A DNA stretch of 27,025 nucleotides from an uncultured Collinsella sp. (GCA_959601045.1 CAUGNZ010000030.1:1-27025), one strand, 5' to 3'; positions 13,930 through 22,451 are shown, numbered from the stretch's first letter. The notes: generated by a model not told the origin, from the letters alone. Program-made: numbers and translations.

Positions 13930-15480
13930 TTATTTAGCGATATCGACAGCGCGGCTCTCGCGAATCACGACAACGCGCACCTGACCGGGATACTCCATCT
14001 CTTCCTCGATCTGATGGGCGATATCGTGAGCCAGAACCGTGGACTGGGCATCGGAAATCTTGTCCGGCTGGACCATGACGTGGACCTCGCGACCGGCCTG
14101 CATGGCATAGGTACGTTCGACGCCGTCATGGGAGTTGGCGATCTCCTCGAGCTTCTCAAGACGCTTGATGTAGTTCTCGGCAGACTCGCGACGGGCACCG
14201 GGGCGAGAGGCAGAGACAGCATCAGCGGCCTGCACCAGGACATCGAGTACCGTGTTGGGGTCGACATCGGCATGGTGAGCCTCAATAGCGTGGACGATAA
14301 CGGGCTTCTCGCCATAACGGCGGGCAAGCTCGGCGCCGATGACGGCATGCGGGCCCTCGACGTCGTGGTCGATTGCCTTGCCCAGGTCATGAAGCAGGCC
14401 GGCGCGCTTGGCGGTCACAACGTCCAGGCCAAGCTCGGAAGCCATCACGCCGCACAGATCAGAGACCTCGAGGGAATGCTGAAGCACGTTCTGACCAAAC
14501 GAGGTACGGTAGCGCAGGGCACCAAGGGTCTTGACGATCTCGGGGTGCAGGTCGTGGATGCCGGTATCGAAGGCAGCCTGCTCGCCAGCCTCGCGCACGC
14601 GCTGCTGAACCAGGTCGGCAGCCTTGTGATACATCTCCTCGATGCGGGCGGGGTGAATGCGGCCGTCGGCGATGAGGTTCTCGAGGGCAACACGGGCGGT
14701 CTCACGACGGACCGGGTCGAAGCTCGAAAGAACGACGGTCTCAGGCGTGTCGTCGATCACGAGGTTGACGCCGGAAACCTGCTCGAAGGTCCGGATGTTG
14801 CGACCCTCGCGACCGATAATACGGCCCTTGAGGTCATCAGAGGGAATGTGCACGGAGGTAACGGTGACCTCGGCAGTGTGGTCGGCAGCGCAGCGCTGAA
14901 TCGCCAAGGACAGAATCTCCTGGGCGGTCTTGTGGCACTCGGCGCGAACCTGCTGCTCGGACTCGCGAATGATCGTGGCAGCCTCGTGGGTGACCTCGCC
15001 GCGAACCTTATCGAGGAGCTCCTTGTGGGCGTCCTCGCGGGTAAGGTCGGCGATACGCTCGAGCTCCGAGGTCTGCTTGGCGCAGAGCTCCTCGAGCTCA
15101 CGGGAGCGCTTCTCGACCTGACCGGCCTGGCTGGACAGCTGATGTTCGCGCTTGTCGAGAGCGTCGTTGCGGCGATCGAGGGATTCCTCGCGCTGCATCA
15201 CGCGGTTCTCGAGCGTACGAATCTCGTTCTTACGCTGCTTGTCCTCGGCCTCGGCGGCCTGCTTGTTCTTGATGATTTCCTCTTTAGCCTCGAGCAGAGC
15301 CTCTTTTTTGAGGGTCTCGGCCTGACGCTTAGCATCACCGATCAGGGACTCAGCCTGTGCGTGTGCCGACTGAATCTTTTCGTCGGCCTCGTGAAGACTA
15401 CCCTGCTTGTCGGTGCGCATGTAGGCAATGGCGGCGATGGCACCCAAAACGATGCCAACGAGCGCTGCGATGATAGGCAT
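13930..15480 (-). CDS. rny: Ribonuclease Y
   Basis: A 516-residue membrane-anchored endoribonuclease that starts mRNA decay. It has a single N-terminal membrane helix (2-20), a long charged coiled coil (about 30-190), a KH domain (about 205-270, with GREGRN in the GxxG loop) and an HD domain with LLHDLGK (His364, Asp365) and AHHAD. I chose ATG 15480, which follows AGGAG by 5 nt; a GTG two codons earlier overlaps the ribosome binding site. A 250-bp leader region lies upstream. The downstream GHKL ATPase gene is coupled to it. With RNase J at 25-27 kb, the window encodes both main mRNA-decay enzymes of Gram-positive type. Confidence 0.97.
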   Translation of the reverse strand: MPIIAALVGIVLGAIAAIAYMRTDKQGSLHEADEKIQSAHAQAESLIGDAKRQAETLKKEALLEAKEEIIKNKQAAEAEDKQRKNEIRTLENRVMQREESLDRRNDALDKREHQLSSQAGQVEKRSRELEELCAKQTSELERIADLTREDAHKELLDKVRGEVTHEAATIIRESEQQVRAECHKTAQEILSLAIQRCAADHTAEVTVTSVHIPSDDLKGRIIGREGRNIRTFEQVSGVNLVIDDTPETVVLSSFDPVRRETARVALENLIADGRIHPARIEEMYHKAADLVQQRVREAGEQAAFDTGIHDLHPEIVKTLGALRYRTSFGQNVLQHSLEVSDLCGVMASELGLDVVTAKRAGLLHDLGKAIDHDVEGPHAVIGAELARRYGEKPVIVHAIEAHHADVDPNTVLDVLVQAADAVSASRPGARRESAENYIKRLEKLEEIANSHDGVERTYAMQAGREVHVMVQPDKISDAQSTVLAHDIAHQIEEEMEYPGQVRVVVIRESRAVDIAK

Positions 15481-15602
15481 GCTCACTCCTTTTTATGGAT
15501 TCGTTACACAACAAAGCGAACCGTCCTTACGAACGGCTCGCGACATTTGAGTAATATGGGCGCAGCTTATGCGGGTCGGATACAGGTAAACATATAAACA
15601 AA

Positions 15603-15617
15603 CTCATCACAGATGAG
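15603..15617. promoter_or_regulatory. 6-3-6 inverted repeat upstream of rny
   Basis: CTCATC and GATGAG flank ACA, 123 nt before the rny start codon. The surrounding sequence is A/T-rich and promoter-like but no clear -35/-10 pair stands out. Could be an operator; low confidence. Confidence 0.3.
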
Positions 15618-15671
15618 CACATATCACAAAGCAAATGACAATGTTTATCGTACGTTGAACCACAACAACTG

Positions 15672-15723
15672 TCAAATAAATGGCCCCGGCACGGCGGCTA
15701 AAACGCGGTGAACGGCAGGGCCA
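15672..15723 (-). terminator. Probable terminator of recA-recX
   Basis: TGGCCC (15681-15686) pairs with GGGCCA (15718-15723), with further G/C-rich pairing possible inside; on the minus strand the stem is followed by TTTATTT. It begins 15 nt past the recX stop. Confidence 0.55.
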
Positions 15724-15737
15724 CAAAACGCATACGC

Positions 15738-16430
15738 CTAAACCGCACATTCCTCGCGTTCGGCATCGAGACGTGCCTTAACGGCATCGGCGGCGATGTG
15801 ATACGAGAAGCCCTTGCCCATCAAAAACCGAACCAGTTTTTCGAATCCACGCGTCTCTGGAACACGCCGCTTGGCGAGCAGGGCTGACGCACGCGCCAAA
15901 TCGTCTTCGACGGCAAAATAATCCTCGGGATAATCGGGAATGTCATCGAGCACGACATGACGGCGCTTGAGCTCGGTCTCGATTTTGCGCTGTCCCCAAC
16001 CGCGCCGCTTGCGCTCCTCGATAAAGTACGAACAAAAGCGGTTCTCGTCTAAAAAGTGATACTCGGTGGCGCGCTCGACGGCGAAATCGATCGCGGGCTG
16101 GTGAAAGCCGTAGCGAGCCAGCTTGTCACGGACCTCACCCGTCGCATGGTCGCGGCGCGATAGCATCTCGGTCACCATGGTAAGTGCACATTTACGCTCG
16201 ATGAGCTGCACCGCCTCACGAAAGTTGTCCCAATCACAGGGAAGATCGGGGCGGTTTTTGACATACAGCCGCGCGACCCGCACGGGAATCCAAATGGACC
16301 GCTCAAAACCGCCCTCAAGCTCACAATCGATATGTGCGCAAGGCTTTTTGGACGCATACCCGCTCGAGAACGAGGAAGCCGCCTTCTTATCGGGAAAGAC
16401 GGCCGTGGCCTCGGTCACCGTATACGACAT
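15738..16430 (-). CDS. recX: Regulatory protein RecX
   Basis: A 230-residue helical-repeat protein that binds and modulates RecA filaments. Characteristic parts are LSRRDHATGEVRDKLARYGF (about 89-108), VERATEYHFLDENRFCSYFIEERKRRGWGQRKIETELKRR, and a third repeat ending KLVRFLMGKGFSYHIAADAVKA. The first 75 residues precede the recognisable repeats and are less conserved. The start lies 11 nt after the recA stop, with only a weak ribosome binding site, so it is probably translated by coupling and at a lower level than RecA. Under the same LexA-controlled promoter as recA. Confidence 0.92.
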   Translation of the reverse strand: MSYTVTEATAVFPDKKAASSFSSGYASKKPCAHIDCELEGGFERSIWIPVRVARLYVKNRPDLPCDWDNFREAVQLIERKCALTMVTEMLSRRDHATGEVRDKLARYGFHQPAIDFAVERATEYHFLDENRFCSYFIEERKRRGWGQRKIETELKRRHVVLDDIPDYPEDYFAVEDDLARASALLAKRRVPETRGFEKLVRFLMGKGFSYHIAADAVKARLDAEREECAV

Positions 16431-16441
16431 GAGCGTAACCG

Positions 16442-17590
16442 CTACTCGTCGTCATCATCGAGCATGGCGGAACCATCGATGGCGTAAAGCTCGTCAAACT
16501 CCTCAGGCGCAGGCTGATCGGTCAGCTCGACCTCGGACGGAGCATCGTCATCAAACTCAAGTCCGCAGGCAAGGCGGACCTTATGCTCAATCTCGTCGGC
16601 GCAATCGGGGTGTTCGCGCAGGAAAGCCTTGGCGGCCTCTCGACCGTTGCCAAGCTTGTCCTCGCCATAGGCAAACCAGGAGCCCATCTTCTTGCAGATG
16701 CCGCACTCGACAGCCATGTCCAGAATTGAGCCCTCCTTAGAGATGCCCGTACCGTACATGATGTCGAACTCAGCAGAACGGAACGGAGCTGCCACCTTGT
16801 TCTTAACGACCTTGGCGCGCACGCGGTTACCGATAACCTCGTCCTTAAGCTTAATGCTGTCGATGCGGCGAATGTCGATACGAACCGAAGAGAAGAACTT
16901 AAGGGCGCGGCCGCCCGTCGTAGTCTCGGGGTTGCCGAACATGACGCCGATCTTCTCACGCAGCTGGTTAATGAAGATGCACGTCGTGTTGGACTTGGAC
17001 AGCGAGCCGGCGAGCTTGCGGAGCGCCTGGCTCATCAGGCGAGCCTGAAGACCGACCGTAGTGTCGCCGATTTCTCCCTCGATCTCGGCACGCGGGGTCA
17101 GCGCGGCGACGGAGTCGACGACGATGGCATCGATGGCACCAGAACGCACAAGCATGTCAACGATTTCGAGCGCCTGCTCACCCGTATCGGGCTGGGAAAT
17201 GAGCACCTCGTCGATATCCACACCGATGCGCGCGGCATACGTGGGATCGAGCGCGTGCTCGGCATCGATAAATGCCACAACGCCACCCATTGCCTGGGCC
17301 TCGGCCAAGATCTCGAGCGAAAGCGTCGTCTTACCGGAGGACTCGGGACCGTAGATCTCGACGATTCGGCCGCGCGGCACACCGCCGATACCCAGAGCGG
17401 CATCGAGTGCCAGAGCGCCCGTAGGGATGGCCTCGACCTCGAGCTCGGGGCCACCGTCGCCGTACCTCATGATGGAACCCTGGCCGAATTTCTTCTCGAT
17501 CTCGGCCTTGGTGGTGGCGATCATCTCATCGCGCTCTTTACCCGTCGTGCGAGCATGAACGGTACGTACGGGACCTGAATTCTTGGCCAT
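16442..17590 (-). CDS. recA: Recombinase RecA
   Basis: A 382-residue recombinase and SOS co-protease. Walker A is GPESSGKTT (81-89); the L1/L2 region reads FINQLREKIGVMFGNPETTTGGRALKFFSSVR; the C-terminus is acidic (ending MLDDDDE), as in other RecAs. The N-terminus is about 15 residues longer than E. coli RecA before the EKKFGQGSIM helix. ATG 17590 follows GGAGGG at a good distance; a start 7 codons earlier is less likely. The promoter with an internal LexA box lies 31-59 nt upstream, and an array of 11-bp repeats lies beyond it. Confidence 0.98.
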   Translation of the reverse strand: MAKNSGPVRTVHARTTGKERDEMIATTKAEIEKKFGQGSIMRYGDGGPELEVEAIPTGALALDAALGIGGVPRGRIVEIYGPESSGKTTLSLEILAEAQAMGGVVAFIDAEHALDPTYAARIGVDIDEVLISQPDTGEQALEIVDMLVRSGAIDAIVVDSVAALTPRAEIEGEIGDTTVGLQARLMSQALRKLAGSLSKSNTTCIFINQLREKIGVMFGNPETTTGGRALKFFSSVRIDIRRIDSIKLKDEVIGNRVRAKVVKNKVAAPFRSAEFDIMYGTGISKEGSILDMAVECGICKKMGSWFAYGEDKLGNGREAAKAFLREHPDCADEIEHKVRLACGLEFDDDAPSEVELTDQPAPEEFDELYAIDGSAMLDDDDE

Positions 17591-17620
17591 GAATAGCCCT
17601 CCTCTTAACAACCTGCATCG

Positions 17621-17649
17621 ATAATAAACGAACGGCTGTTCGTGGTCAA
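17621..17649 (-). promoter_or_regulatory. recA promoter
   Basis: On the minus strand TTGACC (17644-17649) and TATTAT (17621-17626) are exactly 17 nt apart, a strong housekeeping-sigma promoter. Confidence 0.85.
17630..17641. promoter_or_regulatory. LexA (SOS) box of recA
   Basis: GAACGGCTGTTC matches GAAC-N4-GTTC and lies wholly in the promoter spacer, the same arrangement as for the LysM-nrdR-dut unit. Confidence 0.92.
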
Positions 17650-17681
17650 CCGTTCAGATAAATCATATGCAGGCGGTCTTT

Positions 17682-17746
17682 CCAAATACCAACCAAACGC
17701 CGACCAAACACTGACCAAATGCTTGACCACAAAGGACCAAATATGA
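17682..17746. repeat. Phased 11-bp degenerate tandem repeats upstream of recA
   Basis: CCAAA starts at 17682, 17693, 17704, 17715 and 17737, with CCACA at 17727; intervals are 11, 11, 11, 12 and 10. Several units are preceded by GA, giving GACCAAA (TTTGGTC on the recA strand). The array begins about 33 bp upstream of the recA -35 box. Confidence 0.75.
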
Positions 17747-17811
17747 ACAAGGCAGGCAAAATTACATCTACAACCAGCACAAACGCCAAATGAGCCTAAG
17801 GTCCCTATCTC

Positions 17812-17840
17812 CACAATTAAGGGGCCCGGAGGCCCCTTAA
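17812..17840 (-). terminator. Terminator after cinA
   Basis: TTAAGGGGCC (17817-17826) and GGCCCCTTAA (17831-17840) pair perfectly around CGGA; on the minus strand TTAATTG follows. It lies 7 nt past the cinA stop and closes the long rnj-to-cinA gene run. Confidence 0.75.
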
Positions 17841-17847
17841 AACACGT

Positions 17848-18378
17848 CTATTCCATAGAGTTGAGCACAAGGGCAATGCGACCCAATGCCTCCGTGACCG
17901 CATGGGCACGAACACACGAACGGTCGCCCTCATAGTGGCAGCGCACAGAGTCCACGACCGGCACTCCCCCATCGGCGGAACGATGCGCCCAGCCAATATA
18001 GAAAGTGCCCGCAGGATCGTCCTCAGTACCACCGCCGGGGCCGGCATAACCCGTTGCGCTCACTGCAATATCGCTCTGGTACAGCTCCAGCGAACCCACC
18101 GCCATCTCGCGCGCGGTCTGATGCGACACCGCGGTATAGCGGTCGAGCGTCTCCTGCTCAACGCCCAACACACGATGCTTGATCTCATCGCAGTAGGTCA
18201 CCGCACCGCCACGCAGCGCCGCCGAGGCGCCCGGGATATCCGCAATCGTCGAGGCGATCATACCCGCCGTCAGCGACTCAGCCGTCGAAACCGTCACGCC
18301 CCGAGCGCTCGCACGCTCGACAATATCGCGCGCCAGCTCCTCGTTATGTGCGGAAATCTGCTCAAAAGAGACCGTCAT
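17848..18378 (-). CDS. cinA: CinA C-terminal domain protein (nicotinamide-nucleotide amidase)
   Basis: A protein of about 176 residues consisting only of the CinA C-terminal (PncC) domain. It shows VSTAESLTAGMIASTIADIPGAS (about 30-52), GGAVTYCDEIKHRVLGV and SATGYAGPGGGTEDDPAGTFYIGW. This domain deamidates NMN to NaMN, recycling pyridine nucleotide released by NAD-dependent DNA ligase. The N-terminal MoaB-like domain of full-length CinA is absent, as in many bacteria. ATG 18378 and an upstream GTG 18384 are both possible; the GTG has AGG 5 nt before it. It follows pgsA by 6-12 nt; the pgsA-cinA-recA order is the same in Bacillus. Confidence 0.93.
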   Translation of the reverse strand: MTVSFEQISAHNEELARDIVERASARGVTVSTAESLTAGMIASTIADIPGASAALRGGAVTYCDEIKHRVLGVEQETLDRYTAVSHQTAREMAVGSLELYQSDIAVSATGYAGPGGGTEDDPAGTFYIGWAHRSADGGVPVVDSVRCHYEGDRSCVRAHAVTEALGRIALVLNSME

Positions 18379-18390
18379 ACCCACCAGGAC

Positions 18391-19029
18391 CTAGACCGAA
18401 AAGACGATCTTGCGGCAGTTCCAGAAGTACTGGGCACCCGAGATAACGGTCAGGACAACGGCAACGGCATACAGGAAGCGCGACACCGAGTAGATGCCGA
18501 GCGTCAGTGCCACCGGGCCAAGGTGCAAGCCGGCCATAGCAAAAACGCACAGGTAACCGCAGATGGAGACCATCGTGGTTGCCGTCTTGTACTTGCCGAG
18601 CTTATCGGCCGCAACGACCACACCGGCCGCACTCGCGACCATGCGAAGGGCGCTCACCAGCAGCTCACGGAATAGGATAATGAACACGGACCACACGGTC
18701 ACCGCGCCAAAATCCAAGAACAGCAGCAGGGCCGAGAACACCAGTAGCTTGTCGGCGATGGGGTCCAAGAACTTACCGAAGTCGGTGATCTCGTTGCGCG
18801 AGCGCGCCAGATAACCGTCGACCTTATCGGTGCACGACAGGATCACATACAGAATGAAGGCAGCGGCGGCGAGCGGGCCGTCGTAGGTGCTCCAATCCGT
18901 ACCGGCAACACTCGTGTGAGACAGCGCCGAGACGATCATGAACACCGGGATAAAGACGATGCGAACGCACGTCACGATGTTGGCGGGCGTCCAGACACTC
19001 GTCAGTTCCTTATTGCTCTCGTTTGCCAC
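18391..19029 (-). CDS. pgsA: CDP-diacylglycerol-glycerol-3-phosphate 3-phosphatidyltransferase
   Basis: A 212-residue integral membrane enzyme with about five to six helices. The CDP-alcohol phosphotransferase motif D-x2-D-G-x2-A-R-x8-G-x3-D-x3-D is complete: Asp68, Asp71, Gly72, Ala75, Arg76, Gly85, Asp89, Asp93. It makes phosphatidylglycerol phosphate, the first step to PG and cardiolipin. The gene begins 9 nt after rimO. The synteny with cinA and recA supports pgsA over a cardiolipin-synthase-type CDP-alcohol enzyme. Confidence 0.92.
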   Translation of the reverse strand: MANESNKELTSVWTPANIVTCVRIVFIPVFMIVSALSHTSVAGTDWSTYDGPLAAAAFILYVILSCTDKVDGYLARSRNEITDFGKFLDPIADKLLVFSALLLFLDFGAVTVWSVFIILFRELLVSALRMVASAAGVVVAADKLGKYKTATTMVSICGYLCVFAMAGLHLGPVALTLGIYSVSRFLYAVAVVLTVISGAQYFWNCRKIVFSV

Positions 19030-19038
19030 GATGCTCTC

Positions 19039-20388
19039 CTACTCCACAACATGGCCGATAAGCTCATAGCAGAAGCTATCGGTAAACTCGACAGTCAGAA
19101 TATCGCCCACAGACGCCTCGCTGGCGTCCAAGTGCACCGCACCATCGGAATCGGGCGCCTGGAACCAGGCATGGCCGATCAGCTCGGCGCCATCCTCGGT
19201 CTCTTCGATACCGTCGACGATCACCTGGGCGCGCTCGCCCACATGTGCGGCGGTAGCGGCAAAACCGAGCGACTCGGCCAGATCCATGGCCTCCTGGGCG
19301 CGCTCAAGCTTGACCTCCTCATCGACCTGGCCCTCCATCTTGGCGGCCAGGCTACCTTCCTCACGCGAGTAGGCAAAGACGCTCGTGTAGTCAAAGCCGA
19401 CGGTGTCCATAAAGTCGATAAGGTCGCGGAACTCGTCGTCGGTCTCGGTCGGGAAGCCGACCATGGCCGTGGAACGGATCACGATGCCGGGGATACGCTC
19501 ACGAAGGTCGCGGAACAGATCCTCGAGCTCCTGGCGCGAACCGGAGCGACGCATGGCCTTGAGGATGCGCGCGTCGCAGTGCTGCACGGGGATATCGATA
19601 TAGGGCAGCACCTCGGGCGTATCACGAATGGTCTCAATGAGCTCGTCAGTCATGCCCTCGGGCTGCAAGTAGAGCACACGGACCCAGACGTTGTGCGGGC
19701 GCACGGCCTCGGCGACGGCACGCAGCAGCTGCGCCAGATTGCGCGGCGAGCCCTCGGCGACGTCCTCGTCGGCAAAGTCGATGCCCCAAATACCCGTGTC
19801 CTGGCCGATCAGCACGATCTCGCGCACACCGCCGGCAACCAGGTCGCGCACCTCGGAGATAATGCTCTCGGCATTGCGCGAATGATAGCGACCGCGAATA
19901 TAGGGGATCATGCAGAAGCTGCAGAAGCGGTTGCAGCCATCGGAAATCTTGACGTAAGCAACGGCGCCCTCGACGGTACGCTTGACCTGAGGGATATAGG
20001 CCGCGATCTCACGCTCGACACCCAGCACGCCATCGATGACCGCCACGATGCCGTCCTCCTCGTCGGCCTTCACAAAGGCAGCGACCTCGGGCAGCTCGTC
20101 AGGCAGGTCGTCGCCATAGCGCGACGGCACACAGCCGCACATAACGATGGGGCAAGAACGAACGCCGTCCTGAACCTCGTTGGCGAGCTCGAGCGTGGTC
20201 TCGATGCTCTCGGACGTTGCGGAGGCGAGGAACGAGCATGTATTGACGATGGCGATATCGGCATCCTGCGGGTCGAATGCCTCCTCGTAGCCCGCAGCAG
20301 TCAAAAGAGAACGCATGCGGTCGGTGTCGACCTCGTTCTTAGCGCACCCGAGGGTGATGTAGAGCACGGAGCCCAACGGTGTATCCAT
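19039..20388 (-). CDS. rimO: Ribosomal protein S12 methylthiotransferase
   Basis: A 449-residue radical-SAM methylthiotransferase that modifies an aspartate of ribosomal protein S12. Auxiliary cluster cysteines are Cys15 (LGCAKNEVD), Cys51 (NTCSF) and Cys86 (CGCVPSRYG); the radical-SAM cluster is Cys152, Cys156, Cys159 (GCNRFCSFC); a TRAM domain is at the C-terminus. LGCAKNxVD and the RYxxxLxxELPEV-like stretch separate RimO from MiaB, which is also present in the window. The AGGA before the ATG is about 13 nt away, so initiation may be weak. Confidence 0.95.
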   Translation of the reverse strand: MDTPLGSVLYITLGCAKNEVDTDRMRSLLTAAGYEEAFDPQDADIAIVNTCSFLASATSESIETTLELANEVQDGVRSCPIVMCGCVPSRYGDDLPDELPEVAAFVKADEEDGIVAVIDGVLGVEREIAAYIPQVKRTVEGAVAYVKISDGCNRFCSFCMIPYIRGRYHSRNAESIISEVRDLVAGGVREIVLIGQDTGIWGIDFADEDVAEGSPRNLAQLLRAVAEAVRPHNVWVRVLYLQPEGMTDELIETIRDTPEVLPYIDIPVQHCDARILKAMRRSGSRQELEDLFRDLRERIPGIVIRSTAMVGFPTETDDEFRDLIDFMDTVGFDYTSVFAYSREEGSLAAKMEGQVDEEVKLERAQEAMDLAESLGFAATAAHVGERAQVIVDGIEETEDGAELIGHAWFQAPDSDGAVHLDASEASVGDILTVEFTDSFCYELIGHVVE

Positions 20389-20415
20389 GTTGGAGAGCGG
20401 TCCTTTCGAATGATA

Positions 20416-20913
20416 TTAGCGGTAGTTGGTGAACTGTAGCGGCTGGCCGTAGTCCTGGTCGCGCAGGAACTGGATTACGGTCTGCAACGCATCCTTCGAA
20501 GCAGAGGAAACACGCAGCTTGTCGGCCTCGATGGTCACCTTGACCTTGAGCTTTTGGTCCTTGATGTCCTTGTTGATCTTCTTGGCGGTCGCCTGGTCGA
20601 TACCCTCGACAATATGGCCGAGCACGCGCACGGTGCCGCCCGATGCCGCCTGAGGAGCATCCCACGAGACAGCCTTGAGGTCAATGCCGCGCTTGATGAG
20701 CTTGGAACTCAGCACGTCGATAATCTGCTTAGAGACAAAGTCAGCCGGGGCGCTGATCGTAAAGAGCTTGTCGCCCTTCGAAAGCTCGATCGTGGCGCCG
20801 GAATCCTTAAGGTCATAGCGCTGGGAAATCTCGCGCGTGGTCTGCTGGAAGGCGTTGTCGACCTCTTGCATGTTGACCTCGGACACGACGTCGAAGCTGG
20901 AATCTTTAGCCAT
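20416..20913 (-). CDS. yajQ: YajQ family nucleotide-binding protein
   Basis: A 165-residue UPF0234/YajQ protein. It begins DSSFDVVSEVNMQEVDNAFQQ and contains REISQRYDLKDSGATIEL, a highly conserved family segment, and ends with LRDQDYGQPLQFTNYR, again typical. Members bind nucleotides or cyclic-di-GMP and some act as signalling effectors; the function here is not deducible. ATG follows AGGA by 6 nt. It lies 26 nt after the RodZ-like gene and 27 nt before rimO. Confidence 0.93.
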   Translation of the reverse strand: MAKDSSFDVVSEVNMQEVDNAFQQTTREISQRYDLKDSGATIELSKGDKLFTISAPADFVSKQIIDVLSSKLIKRGIDLKAVSWDAPQAASGGTVRVLGHIVEGIDQATAKKINKDIKDQKLKVKVTIEADKLRVSSASKDALQTVIQFLRDQDYGQPLQFTNYR

Positions 20914-20939
20914 GATGTTTCCTTTCGCGTACGAGCGGC

Positions 20940-22451
20940 TTAGTAGCTATCGTACGAATAGTCGGTAGAATCGGTGGGTGTCTGACCGTCAGTTGCGGTA
21001 TCGGCGCCATCCGTGGACTGGGCATCGGTAACGTCGGTGGTATCGGCACCATCGGTGGTGTCGGTACCATCAGAACTTTCACCATTCTCGGAATCAGTCG
21101 TCTCCTTCTTGGGAACGGTGATCGTCACACGCGCCACGCCCGAGGTCTTGGTATCGTAACGGACCTTTTCACCGTTCTTGGTAACGGTGACATCGGAAGG
21201 CTTGGACGTGGTGATCTCGATCGAGGACTCGGGCGTGTACTCCTGCTCAAAGGGGCCAGTCGCTTGGGCGCCATAGACCGACTTGCCGTCGACCTTGACC
21301 TCAATCCACGCGGTCTTTCCCTTGGCAACGGAGACTTTGACCTTCGTGACCTCGTTCTCTTCCTTCTTGGCCGTCGTCTTGGTAGCGTCCGAGTCAGTCG
21401 ACTCATTCGTCGCCTCATCGGTGTCTTCGTCCTCGTCGACCGTTTCGGTCTTCTTAGAAGACTTCTTGGTCGTCGTCTTGGTAGCAGTGGGCGTCTCGGG
21501 CGTGGTCTCGGGCGCCAAAGATGCGCAGCCGCGCAGAAGCACCACGATGAGCACAATCAACAGCAGCGCAACGGCACCGATGCCGGCGTAGACGAAACGC
21601 GGATCGAGCCCGTTGTTTTGAGGAGTACGTGATCCGCCGCGTCCACGATTGGAACTGCTGCGGCCGCCTCCCTGAGGCATACGACCACGATTGCTATCGG
21701 AACGGCCGCGATAGCCACCCTGGCCCTGAAGGCTGCGCTGACCCGAGCGGGGCGCAAGTTCACCGCGGCCTTGATAGCCACGCTGGCCCGAACGCGGAGC
21801 CGAAGAACGCTGGCCATACGGCTGTGATTGAGAGAGAAGACGCGGCGTCACCTGCGTGGTATCGGCATCCGCATAGCCACCGCGAGAGCGTCCCGTAGAG
21901 GCACCACGGTAACCGCGATCGGAATAGCCGCCGTCGCCGTAGCCGGCACGAGGGTCACGCGCCACGCCTCGGGCAGCGGGAAGTGCACGGTCCTCGGGCA
22001 TCGGCGTACTGCGGAACCGGTCACGCTGTGAGCGAATCTCCTCGCCCGAACCCGTCTCGGTAATATAACCGGCCTGCTGAGGACGCTGTCCATAGCGGGT
22101 CGAACGACCGCCCTGAACCATCAGGAAGCGCCCGTTATCGACCGAGGAACGCGAATTGACGTAGCCGGCGGCGTCCTGAAAACGACCGCCCTGCTGCGAC
22201 GTCTCGCGTTCGTATGCCATCAGATCGTCAAAGTAGGCATTGACGACCTCGCGCGGATTGAGGCCCAAAAAGCGAGCATAGCTCGAAATCATGCCCTGCG
22301 CATAGCCGCGCGGCGGCATCGAAGCAAAGTTACCGGTCTCGAAAAACTCGATGATCTGCGGCCTGATTTTGATGGTGTTGGCGACTTGCTGAATGGAAAG
22401 GCCCATTCGGCGACGCTGCTCAAGCAGCATGTCACCAAAGCGTGCAGCCAT
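20940..22451 (-). CDS. RodZ-like HTH membrane protein with long disordered linker
   Basis: A 503-residue bitopic protein. Residues 1-75 are a RodZ-type HTH_25 domain (GDMLLEQRRRMGLSIQQVANTIKI, RGYAQGMISSYARFLGL). Residues about 85-283 are a disordered Arg/Gly/Ser/Tyr-rich linker with RGG-like repeats, including two tandem 15-residue units starting APRSGQR at 218 and 233. One membrane helix is at 287-307. Outside are a Thr/Lys/Asp/Glu-rich stretch, a beta-rich DUF4115-like domain (about 368-447) and an acidic Thr/Asp tail. RodZ links MreB to the cell wall machinery in rods; no mreB is in view, so a role in cell shape or division is inferred. The ATG overlaps the ftsK stop (TGATG). The linker is unusually long and basic for the family. 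Confidence 0.85.
   Translation of the reverse strand: MAARFGDMLLEQRRRMGLSIQQVANTIKIRPQIIEFFETGNFASMPPRGYAQGMISSYARFLGLNPREVVNAYFDDLMAYERETSQQGGRFQDAAGYVNSRSSVDNGRFLMVQGGRSTRYGQRPQQAGYITETGSGEEIRSQRDRFRSTPMPEDRALPAARGVARDPRAGYGDGGYSDRGYRGASTGRSRGGYADADTTQVTPRLLSQSQPYGQRSSAPRSGQRGYQGRGELAPRSGQRSLQGQGGYRGRSDSNRGRMPQGGGRSSSNRGRGGSRTPQNNGLDPRFVYAGIGAVALLLIVLIVVLLRGCASLAPETTPETPTATKTTTKKSSKKTETVDEDEDTDEATNESTDSDATKTTAKKEENEVTKVKVSVAKGKTAWIEVKVDGKSVYGAQATGPFEQEYTPESSIEITTSKPSDVTVTKNGEKVRYDTKTSGVARVTITVPKKETTDSENGESSDGTDTTDGADTTDVTDAQSTDGADTATDGQTPTDSTDYSYDSY

Noticed and set aside
13789..15597. A 602-codon open frame on the plus strand, antisense to rny and the GHKL ATPase gene
   Set aside because: It is the mirror of two well-supported genes, has Leu/Gly/Asp-rich composition typical of antisense frames in GC-rich DNA, and no ribosome binding site or domain.
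17682..17746. Plasmid-type replication iterons or a CRISPR remnant for the 11-bp repeats
   Set aside because: The units are too short and degenerate, there is no replication gene nearby, and the surrounding genes are core chromosome.
18916..20439. A 507-codon open frame on the plus strand, antisense to pgsA and rimO
   Set aside because: It covers genes with complete catalytic motifs on the other strand and shows no family signature.
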